This document shows, one piece after another, positions 43,985-55,034 of a stretch of 64,000 nucleotides of DNA (position 1 is the stretch's first letter; each line of letters starts with the position of its first letter). The position numbers were made by a program, and so were the translations under genes. This DNA comes from Linum tenue (Eukaryota; Streptophyta; Magnoliopsida; Malpighiales; Linaceae). The DNA lies in NCBI GenBank assembly GCA_946122785.1, contig CAMGYJ010000005.1:61826200-61890199 (forward strand), in the 5' to 3' direction. The notes under the pieces were generated by a model that worked only from the letters and a program-made list of their open reading frames with translations, did not search any database and was not told where the DNA came from.

Positions 43985-45159
43985 TGTTTACACCTAAAAA
44001 ATACTAGTGTACCACATTGATTACTTACAATGCACTAACTGCCTTTATAAGGCCAGATCATTAATAACAATTAGTGTTATTTGAACTGGGCCTCATGATA
44101 CTAGTTTTTAAGCCCAAATCACTAAGTCTCCAAGAAGGAGCTAGTCTCATCGCGAGTTGGGTAGCCCGACGTGGTCGTGAGATCTAGACCACGTTGGCAT
44201 CAAATCTAGAGCCCGACGTGGTCGTGAGATCTAGACCATGTCGGCATCAAATCTAGAGCTCTACGTGGTCATGAGATCTAGACCACTTTGGCTTCAAACT
44301 TAGAGCCTGACGTGGTCGTGAAATCTAGACTGCGTCGGCATCAACTTTAGAGCTCGACGTGGTCGCGAGATCTAGACCATCAAATTTAGAGCCCGGCGTG
44401 GTCATGAGATCTAGACCATGTCGGCATCAAATTTAGAGCCCGACGTGGTCATGAGATCTAGACCATGTCGGCATCAAATTTAGAGCCCGACGTGGTCATG
44501 AGATCTAGACCACGTCGGCTTCAAACTTAGAGCTCTACGTGGTCATGAGATTCATGAGATCTAGACCACGTTGGCGTCAAACTTAGAGCTCTACGCGGTC
44601 GCGAGATCTAGGCCACATCGTGAGACCAAGCCCAAGATCCGAGCTAACAAGTTGGAAGTAAGAAGGCAAGTCATGTGGGAGAGGCAAGTAACAAGACGAC
44701 AGTTTCAGGATGAAGAGCAGGCGGTTAACGGAGAAACTGCCGAGTATCCCACGTGCAATGACACGTCAGCCACGTCCGAGAAAGAAGGAGAGCAGTTCCT
44801 TTTGGAAGTTATTCTAAGACAGTTTCTACGACGGTTATCATCTCAAGGGCTATAAATAGGAGGAGGAGTCGACAGAGGAGGAGGTCGCCAAATTCACACC
44901 AGACAACACAATGTCTAATTTTATCTCTTTATCCTTTCCTCTGCAATTTTAGCCGTAGTCGTAGATCTGGAGCTCTCACTGAACCTCCATAGGAGTAGGG
45001 TAATTTAATTTAGATTCTGTCTCGTGAGTCGGGTAAACATCGAACACCCTCGTTCGAACTGTGTTTGAAGAGGTGTGAACCGTGTCTTAGTGATCGTTGT
45101 CCAAAGAAGTCAAGGTGCATTCAATTCGTTTCAACGCAAGTTTTTCTCACAGGAGAACA
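43985..45159 (+). repeat. 3' LTR (1175 bp)
   Basis: Same length as the 5' LTR at a constant offset of 4041 bp, so no indels. Differences seen are single bases within the 47-bp array. Confidence 0.95.
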
Positions 45160-45164
45160 GTTAT
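45160..45164. repeat. Target-site duplication GTTAT (right)
   Basis: Matches 39939-39943. Confidence 0.92.
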
Positions 45165-45641
45165 TGTTGTTATTAGTTCGAAAGGACCAATGACCATGAA
45201 ATCTACAATTCTTAACATATGTGTAATATCCCAGGGTGCTTCCCTGCTCTCCTCTTTCCATCCACCTCTTGCTCTTCTGATCAGTGATTTCTGGAAAAGC
45301 GTCCTCTCTGTGTCTCTTTCTATAATGTCAGTGTTATTTTTGAACTATGACGCAGTAAAGATTTACCTAGGGTTTGTATTTTGTTCTTGTAGAAGACAGT
45401 ATAAGAATGTGTGTAATATCATGTATTCTGCAAATACATGGGTTTTCTACCAGATTCATACCAGAAAACAATAGATTGATAGAAACTCACAGGTAACAAT
45501 CCTGACTGGTTGTTGCATAACTTCTAATCCATCTAGTTTAGTAATCTCAACCCACTATTGATATCTCCTAGTTCACAAGGTTGTTACTTTTCTGGACTGA
45601 TAGGAAACCTCACAAGGCTAAGCAAAATTCTATTGTGAGCA
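45165..45641. other. Convergent 3' flanks of SPC24 and GILT
   Basis: This is the sequence that adjoined the SPC24 3' end before the LTR insertion. No ORF of note. It should hold the GILT 3' UTR and possibly the displaced end of the SPC24 3' UTR. Confidence 0.5.
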
Positions 45642-46651
45642 TTATGCTCTGTAGCACATCTGTTCCTCATTACTACTCTTCTCGATGTCGTGACTACTCT
45701 TCCTGCAAGCAATGGGCAGCGACTTGCCTTTGTATGCGTTGCAGACATATGACACAAACTTCTTGTACTCCTGCACCACCCAGTTTCGAGTAAGTAACGG
45801 CAACTCAACAGCATCAGAAAACTTGAGGAATTTCTGAGATATGGCTAACCTGAGCCAGAGGGATGCCGTTGACAGTGACCCAGGGTACACCTCGAAGTGG
45901 CGGCTTGAGATGGGTAGTGTCGTAGCCATACTTCAGCAGCAGCTTCAGACCCACAAGTCCAAAATCAGGTTAGTTATACATTGAAGTTGAAGTTTTTTTA
46001 CGAGTTCAAAAAGGAGTTGCATATTTTTTTTCTTCACACAAACACTGCGTGTTTCACCTTTTCCCCCATCCCGCTATTGGAGCAATGCTCGATGGGTGAT
46101 TTTGGAAACTGCAATTTGTCGACACAATAAGTCCATACAGCTGATGGGTTACTACTCATATTATTAGCTGCTTGTTGCTCTTCTTCTTCTTCTTCTTCTT
46201 CTTCTTCAGTGCACTTGATGATGTCGAACATGTAAGGTTGCCTCTGCAGCAGCAGCCATCAAACCTTAGCTGGGCATACCATTCTCATGTTCCCCAAAGA
46301 AAGAAAGAAAAGTAAGTGGATTCAGGAGGGGTTATTTACCGCGACGGCAATTATGCAGGCGTGTATTCTGTTGAGCAAGCATTCATCTTCACCGTGTTGA
46401 CAAACGATTGTGGAGCCAATGCTGTAGGCATTGCCCCAAGGGACGAGCCTGAGATTGACGATGTTGACGAGATCGGAACCCATGGCTTCGGCTAGAGGAT
46501 GAATGATGAAGTCGCGGCAGTAGGGGCAACCTGTTTCGTAATACAGGGTCAAGTTCACCTTGTCCGACTCGTAAGAATAAGATTGAGGTGGAGAGAGGAG
46601 TAGCAGAGACAAGAGGAGAAGGAGCAATGGGAGGAATGGTGGGGAAGCCAT
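45642..46651 (-). CDS. GILT/OSH1-like lysosomal thiol reductase, four exons
   Basis: GILT proteins are secreted or vacuolar/lysosomal enzymes that reduce disulfides through a CxxC site. Exons on the minus strand: 46651-46340, 46243-46058, 45942-45850, 45770-45642; all phase 0, GT-AG, total 239 aa. Residues 1-26 are a hydrophobic signal peptide (Leu-rich). The active site is CPYC at 42-45. The family signature CQHGEDECLLNRIHAC is at 84-99. A possible glycosylation site NLT is at 33-35. Later conserved parts are LKPPLRGVPWVTVNGIPL and YKKFVSYVCNAYKG. A run of ten Glu (residues 117-126), coded by a GAA/GAG microsatellite, sits between the signature and the next Cys-rich block and is unusual. I infer a plant OSH1-type protein; the exact orthologue is not determinable. 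Confidence 0.93.
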
Positions 46652-47394
46652 TGCCTGTTGGGTTTTTTTCTCTTCTTGGGGTCTGTCTTCAATAGAGAGA
46701 TGAATCGAACTAGAAAGCGTGAGGGATAATATGGCAAGGGGGTTGACAGAGAGAAAATGCAGTGTGAGTAGTTGATAAATGATAATGATGATGATCTGCT
46801 ACTGGTACCGGCTTTAAATGTGGTAGTTGTCGAGCGAACAATCCTACAGATCTCTGTTATTACTACATCGCAAACAATTTGTTTGTTGCTTTTGTTGCTC
46901 ACAGTTGCACTTTTTGTATGTGAAAATATAGAGCACGAGGCTTTCATTTTTAAATTTTGGAGAAATAGCACGAGGCATAAATAAATTGATGTAAGATTAG
47001 AGTGGCATATTCAGTCATGGATTTATGGTGGGTGGGAAACCTGTGGAATGATTTGAAATATAGCTTCACCTAAATCTCACTTTTGACTTCCGGATTAAAT
47101 AAGACGCAACTGATTTTTGGGTGGGCAACAATTTGATTCATGCTAAATATATTGAATTCGCTTTTAATCTTATGAATTCTGTAAAGATAGACAAAAAGTG
47201 GAACCATCTGTCATTCAAACTAAGAATGATAAAAAAAATAAAAACTCATAATTTAAGTACCGTCGAGACCCAATTTATTATGGACAAATGAAGTTTGGAT
47301 AAAATTATATTTGGGCATACCCAACTTTTTATTTTGGATCTAAATCAGATTCATTATATTGGGCACCCAAATGAAAATGGATACTCAACATTCT
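46652..47394 (-). other. GILT upstream region, no other gene
   Basis: Contains the presumed GILT 5' UTR and promoter. 46770-47000 has only short ORFs on both strands. No clear TATA box. Confidence 0.4.
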
Positions 47395-47695
47395 TTTGAC
47401 GAAACAGATACTTGTATTACCAAGAAAAACAAAGTTACAATAACTCGACCTCCGAACACAACCACACCCGGAAATCAAAACCATTCCCCCTTAGGAAACA
47501 AATCCAAAGCTTTTTTGGCCACCACATGGTCATCCTATTGTTCTGTCTACCTGCGAACTGACGCAGAAATCAAAATGATAACCGAGGAGCCGACGAATTT
47601 CTTGAAAACTAGCTCCAGCCTTCAGATCCCTAGTGACTCCGGCATTTATCTTGTCAATCAAAATGGATACTCCCTCTAACGTGATTTTTGTATTT
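47395..47695 (-). pseudogene. Short LINE 3' fragment (RNase H end)
   Basis: The minus strand reads SILIDKINAGVTRDLKAG then YHFDFCVSSQVDRTIG, aligning to VVIDKIRHRDSRDSR and FSVRFVGRSNNRVAH of the intact LINE. The nucleotide sequence also matches its 3' end ('ttttgacraaa', 'ggccaccacatgg'). Thus it is a ~300-bp 5'-truncated copy of the RNase H-bearing LINE type. Confidence 0.75.
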
Positions 47696-47744
47696 TTTTT
47701 TTGTTCTAAAACAAACATAAATATGGTAATATCAACATTGAAGG

Positions 47745-48475
47745 GTTGGGTGCATAATCCGGGTTTTGCACTTATGCATAACTAAATTTTGCCTCTTGAT
47801 TTTAAGTGGAGTCAGATATAAGGTGCGAGATTAAAAGACCTTTTATTTTCACCATTTTTTAATTGATTTCTACTTTCTTTGCTTTAACTTGGATTTCAAA
47901 AAAATTTGCGCAGATGTAATGAGTTTGTTGTGGTCTACAAAATGATATTTATTTTTAATATATTTTGAGACAAAAACATTTCATAGCACAGGTTACTTCA
48001 CTAAAACCACTTTGTATTACCTACATTTTTAACTCAAATTTTGAAAAAATTTGCACAAAAGGAACGAGTTCGTCATGATATTTGCGATCTACAAATTTTA
48101 GAGGCATAAAATTTCAAGACCAAATATAGAACCTTACACCACCCTGTTTAATAGTGTGGTAACTAGTGGTAGATGGTGATTAAAGATGGTAAGTGTATAT
48201 TAGTATATTACTACGATAATGTATATTATTCTTCACCATGATATATCAATACTATCATGGTACACTTCCATACCACCATTGTGTATAATATTACGTACTA
48301 CCAAGTATTACCACCATTATAGAATGGAAATATATGTCTCAATCTTTTTTTGTTCAAAAATATATAAAAATGAATGTCATTTTGCAGAGCATGATTAATC
48401 TAATTTTCCAATGCAAAAAGGATTGGATTACAACTTAAAATGAAAGAGATATAACCCGTTAAAATTAATTGTGGG
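47745..48475. repeat. Half-length copy of the fold-back repeat
   Basis: Matches the right half of the palindrome at 49936-51583 in order: 'gggtgcataa', 'ttttaacttggatt', 'gagttcrtcatgat', 'ttttttgttc' and 'aaaatatat'. It begins with its own short hairpin (GTGCATAA ... TTATGCATAAC). Divergence is high, so it is older or a distinct subfamily. Confidence 0.65.
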
Positions 48476-48928
48476 AAAAGTTATATATGTCACAAGGACT
48501 ATTAATGGGTTATTGATTCGAGCCATTTTATACACGTTTAACCCCATTTACTTAGTTGTTTGGCATGCTTCGCATTGTCCTTTTAGCCATTTTATGCTAG
48601 TTTTGGTCTTGTATTGACATGTTTCACACTTGAGCAGGTACAATGGGCTAAAGGATCGAAAGTCGGATGAAAGGGACCGAAAAGGGGAAAAACGATGGAA
48701 GATACACAGATCATGGTCTGGAGGAGATCATGGGCAGAGACCGTGACGTTAGCGGAGAAACCGTGACCTATGCAAAGTTTGAGGAGCTTCTGACGTTCGC
48801 GGGCAGCGCAAGGATCACGGTCGCAGACCGTGAAGTTTGCACAAAAATGGCGCACTTTCATCCTAGATCATGGTCTGCCTATTGATGTCACGACCGTGAA
48901 GTCTGACCATGACACGTGCACTCGAGGC

Positions 48929-48936
48929 TATAAATA
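48929..48936 (+). promoter_or_regulatory. TATA box of the second Gypsy LTR
   Basis: TATAAATA downstream of a hairpin-rich block and followed by a leader-like sequence. Confidence 0.6.
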
Positions 48937-49569
48937 GCCAGTTGGGGGAAGAAGAAAGGGAGCTTGGTTTTCCTTAGGGTTCTGACCCAAAATACCAAAG
49001 AGACATTTCTAGAGAGAGGGGGGATCTAGAGTGATCTCGGAGCTGAATTGGAGGCTCTGATTGAGATTGGAGTTTAGGAATCAATCCTAGAAGATGAAGA
49101 TCTTGCGCTTCTTGTTGTATTTTCTCTTCTTTCTATGCTTAGCTCTCTTCTATTAGGTTGATGAATCCTAGGTATAGATTTTGATTTGATTGTTGATGTA
49201 TGTGACATATCCTGTGATTATGAACTCCTATTATCTATTTGATTGATGTTTATGATGAATTGCATGAGTATTGATCCCACTACATGTCAAATGAGCTTTT
49301 GATCTAGGAGGGAGAATATCCCCTAATGTTGAATAAAGCACCTTCAATCCTTCACTATGGGTCTTTGATACGAAAGTAATAAGTTACATCTATAAGGTTA
49401 GTCTTAATCACTATTCTTGCCTAAGTGAGCTCTCAGACTTGTAATTAGCTAGACTAGTGGTTATGTAAGTGTATTTAGGTTAGTCTTAATCACTATTTTT
49501 GTTTGGCTAGATAACAAACTCAAGTCGAAGTAAGATACATCTAAAGACCCGTGTTTCAAAATTTTATTA

Positions 49570-52283
49570 GGGTTAATATATTTGTCTGGTCCGAACTTTT
49601 CCCATATTTAACATTATGGCCAATACTTTTGGTATTTAACACCGTGACCCAAACTAATTCTGCACTTTACTAATTTGGCCAAACTCGAGAGTCGACGTTA
49701 ACTTTGATGGTGAAGACCGTTGACTAGCGTCAACCCGCCATGTCATTGCCCAGTCAGCATATATAAACTTAAAAATTTCTAAATTCCATATATTCCATAA
49801 TTTTAAATTATTATAATTAATATAAATAAATTATTTCTATAATGCCTATTAGTTACCATTTAAATGAAAAATGAATCCAATGCTCCTTCTCTCTCTACTT
49901 CATTTTTTTTTACCCCGAAAGCGCCCAAAATTCAGGAACAGATCAGGTCAATAAACTTATGGTGAGTAACCATGAGTAATCCGTTCACATCAGCATGACA
50001 TCAACATCCTTCTCTATCTTGGAAAGTCTTTAATTTTCTCCTCCTTAATCTTTGACGGAAGATTTCTCGCTCATTTTAAGTCGATTTTTTTTGCACAGTT
50101 AGATCAGATTAATTGTGCTCTTCAAAATGATATCCACTTTGATATATTTTTCGAACAAAAAAATTGAGCCATTTTTTACCAGTCTATACCATATGGTATT
50201 GACTGATATTGAAATAAGAGCATACCTATGGTTTGAAAAGCGTACCATGGTGGTATGAACAAACCAAGACTATAGGAAGGTTGAATACATGATAGTAGAA
50301 GTATATTAACTGTCATTTATGACTTTTAACATTGCGTACCACAATATACCACCTCGTACTAGGGTGGTATTATGTGGTATTGTGTAGTATTTTTTGGTTC
50401 TGTAATTTGTTCACCCAGAAATTTGTAGATCCAATAGATCATGATGAACTCGTTCCTTCTGTGCAAACGTTTTCAAAAACGATTAAAACGAAGAAGATAT
50501 CATATGTTATGCAGTTCGTACCAAAAGGCAATAATTTTTTTTCTAAAAAAATATTAAAAATAGATATCATTTTATAGAGCACAACGAACTCGTTCCATCT
50601 GTGCAAAAAAAATTCAAATCCGAGTTAAAACGAAGAAGATATGAGCCGATTAAGAAAGCTAATGAAAATAAAAATGACATTTAATTCTCCATCCTTAGAT
50701 CTGGATTTTCTAAATAAAGGGTTCAGATTTAGTTATTGATGGGTGCATAACCCCATGGTTATGCACCCATCAATAACCAAATATGGACCCTTCATTTAGA
50801 AAATCCCGATATAAGGATGGAGAATTAAAGACCATTTTTATTTTCCCTAGCATTTTTAATCGGCTCATATCTTTTTCGTTTTAACTTGGATTTTAATTTT
50901 TTTTTTGCACAGATGAAACGAGTTCATTGTGCTCTACAAAATGAGATCAATTTTAAATATTTTTTGAGACAATTTTTTTTGGTCTCTCGATACCAACTGC
51001 ATACCATATGGTATTTTCTTCATTTTTAATTCGTTTTTGAAAACGTTTGCACAGAAGGGACGAGTTCATCATGATCTATTGGATCTAAAAATTTCTTGGT
51101 GAACAAATTACATGACCAAAAAATACCACACAATACCATACAATACCATATAATACCACCCTGGTACACAATGATAAAAGTCGTAAATGACAGTTAATAT
51201 ACTTCTACTATCATGTATTCAACCATCCTACAGTCTTGGTTTGTTGATACCACCATGGTACGCTTTTCAAACCATAGGTATGCTCTTATTTCAATACCAG
51301 TCAATACCATATAGTATAGACTGGTAAAAAATGGCTTATTTTTTTTGTTCGAAAAATATATCAAAGTGGTTATCATTTTGAAGAGCACAATTAATCTGAT
51401 CTAACTGTGCAAAAAATCAAATTTCGACTTAAAACGAGTGAGAAATCGTCCGTCAAAGATTAAAAGGGGAAAAATTAAAGGCTTTCCAGGAGAGAGAGGG
51501 ATGCTGATTTCATGCTGATTTGGGCTGGTTACTCATGGTTACTCACCATAAGGTTACTGACCTGATCCGTTCCCACCATAGCCTTTCCCTCCTATTGCTC
51601 GCTACCGTTGTTGGTCCCTCGAAATGATTGTTGCTGCTCACTCGCCGCTACTGCTCACTTGTAGGAGGAGACGGAGAGGAGGATGCAATTATCGACTAGG
51701 TCGAATTGGAATAGGGAAGCGTTGGATTGCAGCAGCGTCACGGGATGAGGAAGGCCTTCAATTTGGGCAGCGGCAGAGCAGGGAGGGGTTCTCTTCCTCT
51801 TCCTTTTCCATTCCGACTCTCAGCGAAGCAGAGAATCAGAATCCTGGCGAAGTAGAGAAGCAGATCCAACCAAAGGAGCGGGAATCCGAAGGAAACGGCG
51901 TTCCGGCTGGAGTAGATCGAGGCAATGGCGGATCAGGCGGTGAGGTATTGTGATCACGAAGCAGGGGTCTTAAGTTGTAGCTGATCGGCGTTCCGGCGGA
52001 AGGATCTCGAGGCGAATGGACGGGGAGATTATATTTCTCAATTTTTGTTTTAGTTTTTGAATTTAATTATAATAATTTTTAAGTTTATTTATGTTGATTA
52101 GGCAGTGACGTGGCGGGTTGACCGTTAGTCAACGACATTGTCCGTCAAAATTGACGGTCAATTCTCGGGTTTTGCCAAATTAGTAAGGTGCAGGGTTAGT
52201 TCGGGTCACGATGTTAAATACCAAAAGAATTGGTCAGGATGTTAAATATGAGAAAAGTTCAGGTTAGACAAATATATTAACCC
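49570..52283. mobile_element. Non-autonomous MULE carrying a fold-back
   Basis: Inverted ends of about 200 bp (GGGTTAATATATTTGTCTGG and its inverse). Flanks ATTTTATTA (49561-49569) and TTTTTATTA (52284-52292) match at 8 of 9. Inner TIR blocks share 'gttgaccgttagtcaac' and 'gtgacgtggcggg' with the other MULEs. The interior is mostly a 1.65-kb palindrome plus a GC-rich segment (51600-52020) with a 109-codon Arg/Gly/Ser-rich ORF of unknown origin, possibly captured. Confidence 0.85.
49936..51583. repeat. 1.65-kb fold-back palindrome
   Basis: The left arm from 'ggaacagatcaggtca' and the right arm ending 'tgacctgatccgttcc' are inverse copies over about 800 bp each, meeting at a centre near 50755 (GATGGGTGCATAAC ... 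GTTATGCACCCATC). Arms contain many ATACCATATGGTAT/TACCATGGTA palindromic words. Mismatches between arms are scattered but few. Confidence 0.9.
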
Positions 52284-52374
52284 TTTTTATTACTTGTTTA
52301 CCGTAGGCTACACGTAGTTGTTGGTTATACTTGGTCCTCGATTGGGAAGTTGTAGTTAGAGAAAACCAAGTTTT

Positions 52375-52392
52375 TGCCAACATTGCCAGGGA
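52375..52392 (+). promoter_or_regulatory. Decayed primer-binding-site candidate
   Basis: TGCCAACATTGCCAGGGA follows the LTR end and resembles the Tat/Athila-type PBS. Several substitutions suggest an old element. Confidence 0.5.
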
Positions 52393-53186
52393 AATTCTAG
52401 GTTATCGGGAAATGGCTTGGGTTTGTAACCTTAGCTGTTTTTGTGTTTCATTTGTGTTGTATTAACCCATTTTTTGACTTAAAGGATTGTTTGTGTGAGC
52501 TTGATTTATTTGGGTTAATACCTTATTTTGTCCTGAACTATGACCATATAATCAACTTTGCTTCGTGGTTTTAGAAATTACCATCCTGGCCTCAACTATG
52601 CAGCATATAAACTGAATGGGCCCGTAAGAATGGTTTGACCGTCAATTTGAACGGTCTACACTGTTGACCGTCAATTTGAACGGTCTACACTGTTGACCGT
52701 TAGTCAACTGTCCAGGTCACTGCCATGTCATCGCTAAACAAAATTTCACATAATAAATAATGAGTAAAATAATTAAATAATGAGAAAAAATCTCATCATA
52801 AATAATGGTTTGACCAAACCACCTCTCAAAAGAATTCGAAGACGGGTTCACACTTTACACCCTCCACCTCACCGCTTCCTTATCCCTCTGATCTCATCCT
52901 CCGCCGTCGCTAGCCTCCTTTCCCCATCTCTCTACCACTGCTTTCTATCGCCGTTTCCCCACTGTTTCCCCTTTCCCCATCTCTGAAAATACTCCCTCAT
53001 CAACAGTACTGTAACCCAAAACCTTTTTCGATAAACATCTCCCAAATTTCCCAGAACCCTAACTCGTGCCCAAACTCCCCTCTCAAATTTCGCTCTCCTC
53101 TAGTTTCCCCACCCAAGTTTCTCTATTCCAGACTCCTCCAGATTCCAATTCCAATATATCCCACCAGTCAAAACCCTAGAATTGAA

Positions 53187-53190
<4 letters not shown>

Positions 53191-53230
<40 letters not shown>
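53191..53230. repeat. (CT)20 microsatellite
   Basis: Perfect TC/CT run of 40 bp inside the MULE. Confidence 0.97.
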
Positions 53231-53234
<4 letters not shown>

Positions 53235-53421
53235 GCGCTTCCTTCACTTTTCCAACTCCACAGCCAGGCAATCAAATTTTCAGCCAGTTAAAGTTGCAAT
53301 TCGGTACAAGCATCCCCCGGCGTCAAAGGCGCCATGAAGACGACGTGGATCTTGTGCTTGAGGGCATGAGGGACGAGATTGTGGATTGGCTGAGATTTGA
53401 TTCAACTCCTATACCTTATAG

Positions 53422-53447
53422 GAGAGAGAGAGAGAGAGAGAGAGAGA
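53422..53447. repeat. (GA)13 microsatellite
   Basis: Perfect GA run of 26 bp, complementary to the CT run about 190 bp upstream. Confidence 0.97.
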
Positions 53448-54111
53448 ATTTTTTAGTGATCCCGCCTATACTCCCTCTCAGATTCAACCTCACGTCAAAC
53501 GAATCCCTGCCGCCGCAGCAGGAGGGGCGCTAGAGGCAGCGTGTTGTTCCCTGGCCGCCATCCCTGCCGACGCCGCAATTAATATGAGCTCGTCAGCGGT
53601 GGGATCAGAGTCCATTGGGGAGACGTGGCCGGGGGAGAGGATCTTACGGGGGTCAATCTTGCCGATAAAGTTCAACTTCAAGCTCTCAGGCGAGTCGTAC
53701 GGGAGCGATTGAAATGGGATATGGAAAAAAGAATAAATACTAGGGAGGGATAAGAGTGGTCGCCACTCGCTAGATTCATGTGTTCATGGCCACTTTTTAT
53801 TTTATATTTATTTTATAATTTAATTAATTTGAAAATGATAAATAATAGAAATTAAGAAAATAATTTGAATTTAAATTTTTTTAATGATTTTTAGGCTGAC
53901 AAGGCAATGACATGGCATGTTGAATAACGGTCAACACGATCAAACCATGTGTCTGGCCAATTGAGTTTATATGCTGCATAATTGAGTCAGGATGTTAATT
54001 TCTAAAACCACGGGCCAAAGTTGGTTATATGGTCCTAGTTCAGGCCAAAATAAGGTATTAACACACTTTATTTTTAGTGTATTTGTGTTTGTAACTTGTA
54101 AGTACTGAATC

Positions 54112-55034
54112 ATGGATTCTTATGATTTCACCAAAGTGTAGAGGTATCCACCACCACCCGATAGTGATTACCCTGCAGCTTCATGGGACGATCAAGATGG
54201 CGGAAGCCAAAGATTCTGGTTCTATTACCAACCTCCCTCCCACAAAGAAACACCATACCATTGGGGATTTAAAGAATCTTCCCCATATCAAAAAGACTTC
54301 CTTCCACAATCGGAGCCTAAGAGCCCAATTTGTGCACGCCTTCATCTCTTACTACTGGAAGAGAGAGACGATCAATGGCAACCGCGTGGAGCAAGAATAA
54401 CTCACCTTGGAGAGCTCCCATGGAGAGGATGACTAAGAGTGTTGCATTAATTAATTTCACACATTTCCCCTTCTCGATTAAAACTTTCAAGACCAAGTGT
54501 CGAGGGTTGCACAACATGATGAACTTATCAAAGACATGGCTTGGCAACTTGCTATCCGTCATGTGCTTGAGAAAGAGCGAGAAAGGTTGAGAGAAAGGGT
54601 TGAGGAGGAGGAAGTAAGCATTGAAGAAGAGGAAGATCTTGGTTGTTCCCAAAGAGAGGATCAAATTAAGGAAGAAGGAAGGGAGGTTGAGGAGGACGAG
54701 GTCGCGGTAGATGAAGGTTCTACAAGTTACAAGTGCTACCAAAACTTTCCACCTGCCTTAATGCGCTTCTCGAAAGGACCTCTTTGTAGCTTTTTGCCAA
54801 GCCAAGGCCACACCATCATTGATCCATCTTGGCGGATGTGATGGTGGTCAATCCATGATGTCCTACATGGTATGGGGAAAAGAGAAGAAAGAAGAAGAAA
54901 AGAAGAAGAAGAGGTCTTGTGGGTGGAGCCTCAATTCACACCAAGTTTGTGAGCCATTTACATCATTTGAAGCATCTCATGCTTGGGGCTTGCAACTCCA
55001 CATCACCGACGATAACCTCAATTTTCAAGGAAGT
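54112..55034 (+). pseudogene. Gag-like relic of a Tat/Athila-type element
   Basis: After the MULE a frame starts MDSYDFTKV, then a stop, then RYPPPPDSDYPAASWDDQDG followed by a Tyr/Pro/Trp/Gln-rich stretch. A second frame (54497-54841) encodes a Glu/Arg-rich segment (LRERVEEEEVSIEEEEDLG). This composition and the position after LTR and PBS fit the first ORF of a non-autonomous Gypsy-type element. Stops and frame changes make it inactive. The call rests on composition and context, not on a recognised domain. Confidence 0.5.

Larger units (their letters stand above)
39944..45159 (+). mobile_element. Young non-autonomous LTR retrotransposon with a novel ORF
   Basis: Two 1175-bp LTRs with TGTTTACACC...GAGAACA ends bracket a 2866-bp interior and a perfect 5-bp duplication. 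By eye the LTRs differ at about four positions (between 40425 and 40490), so insertion is recent. A PBS-like site follows the 5' LTR and a G-rich tract precedes the 3' LTR. The interior has one 618-codon ORF and a repeat array (43540-43900), with no protease, RT, RNase H or integrase. It must borrow enzymes from another element, probably Gypsy-type, but the parent is not visible here. It is inserted between the 3' ends of SPC24 and GILT. Confidence 0.95.
48514..52370 (+). repeat. Gypsy-type LTR interrupted by a MULE
   Basis: It starts TGATTCGAGCC and runs through a hairpin-rich region ('catggtctggaggagatcatg', 'gaccgtgac'), TATAAATA at 48929, a leader, then a MULE (49570-52283), and ends near 52370 just before a PBS-like TGCCAACATTGCCAGGGA. 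That PBS resembles the TGGCGCCGTTGCCGGGGA type of Tat/Athila elements, decayed. An inverted relative lies at 55035-55195 and 59516-59672. Confidence 0.65.
52512..54064. mobile_element. Non-autonomous MULE, third of the GGGTTAAT type
   Basis: Ends GGGTTAATACCTTATTTTG and its inverse CAAAATAAGGTATTAACAC. Flanks GATTTATTT (52503-52511) and ACTTTATTT (54065-54073) agree at 7 of 9. The left TIR contains a direct duplication of a ~30-bp block ending 'acactgttgaccgt'. The interior holds a (CT) run, a (GA) run and GC-rich sequence with short ORFs that I cannot identify, possibly captured. Confidence 0.8.

Noticed and set aside
51624..51953. 109-codon ORF as a host gene
   Set aside because: Lies within a MULE, low complexity; at most a captured fragment.
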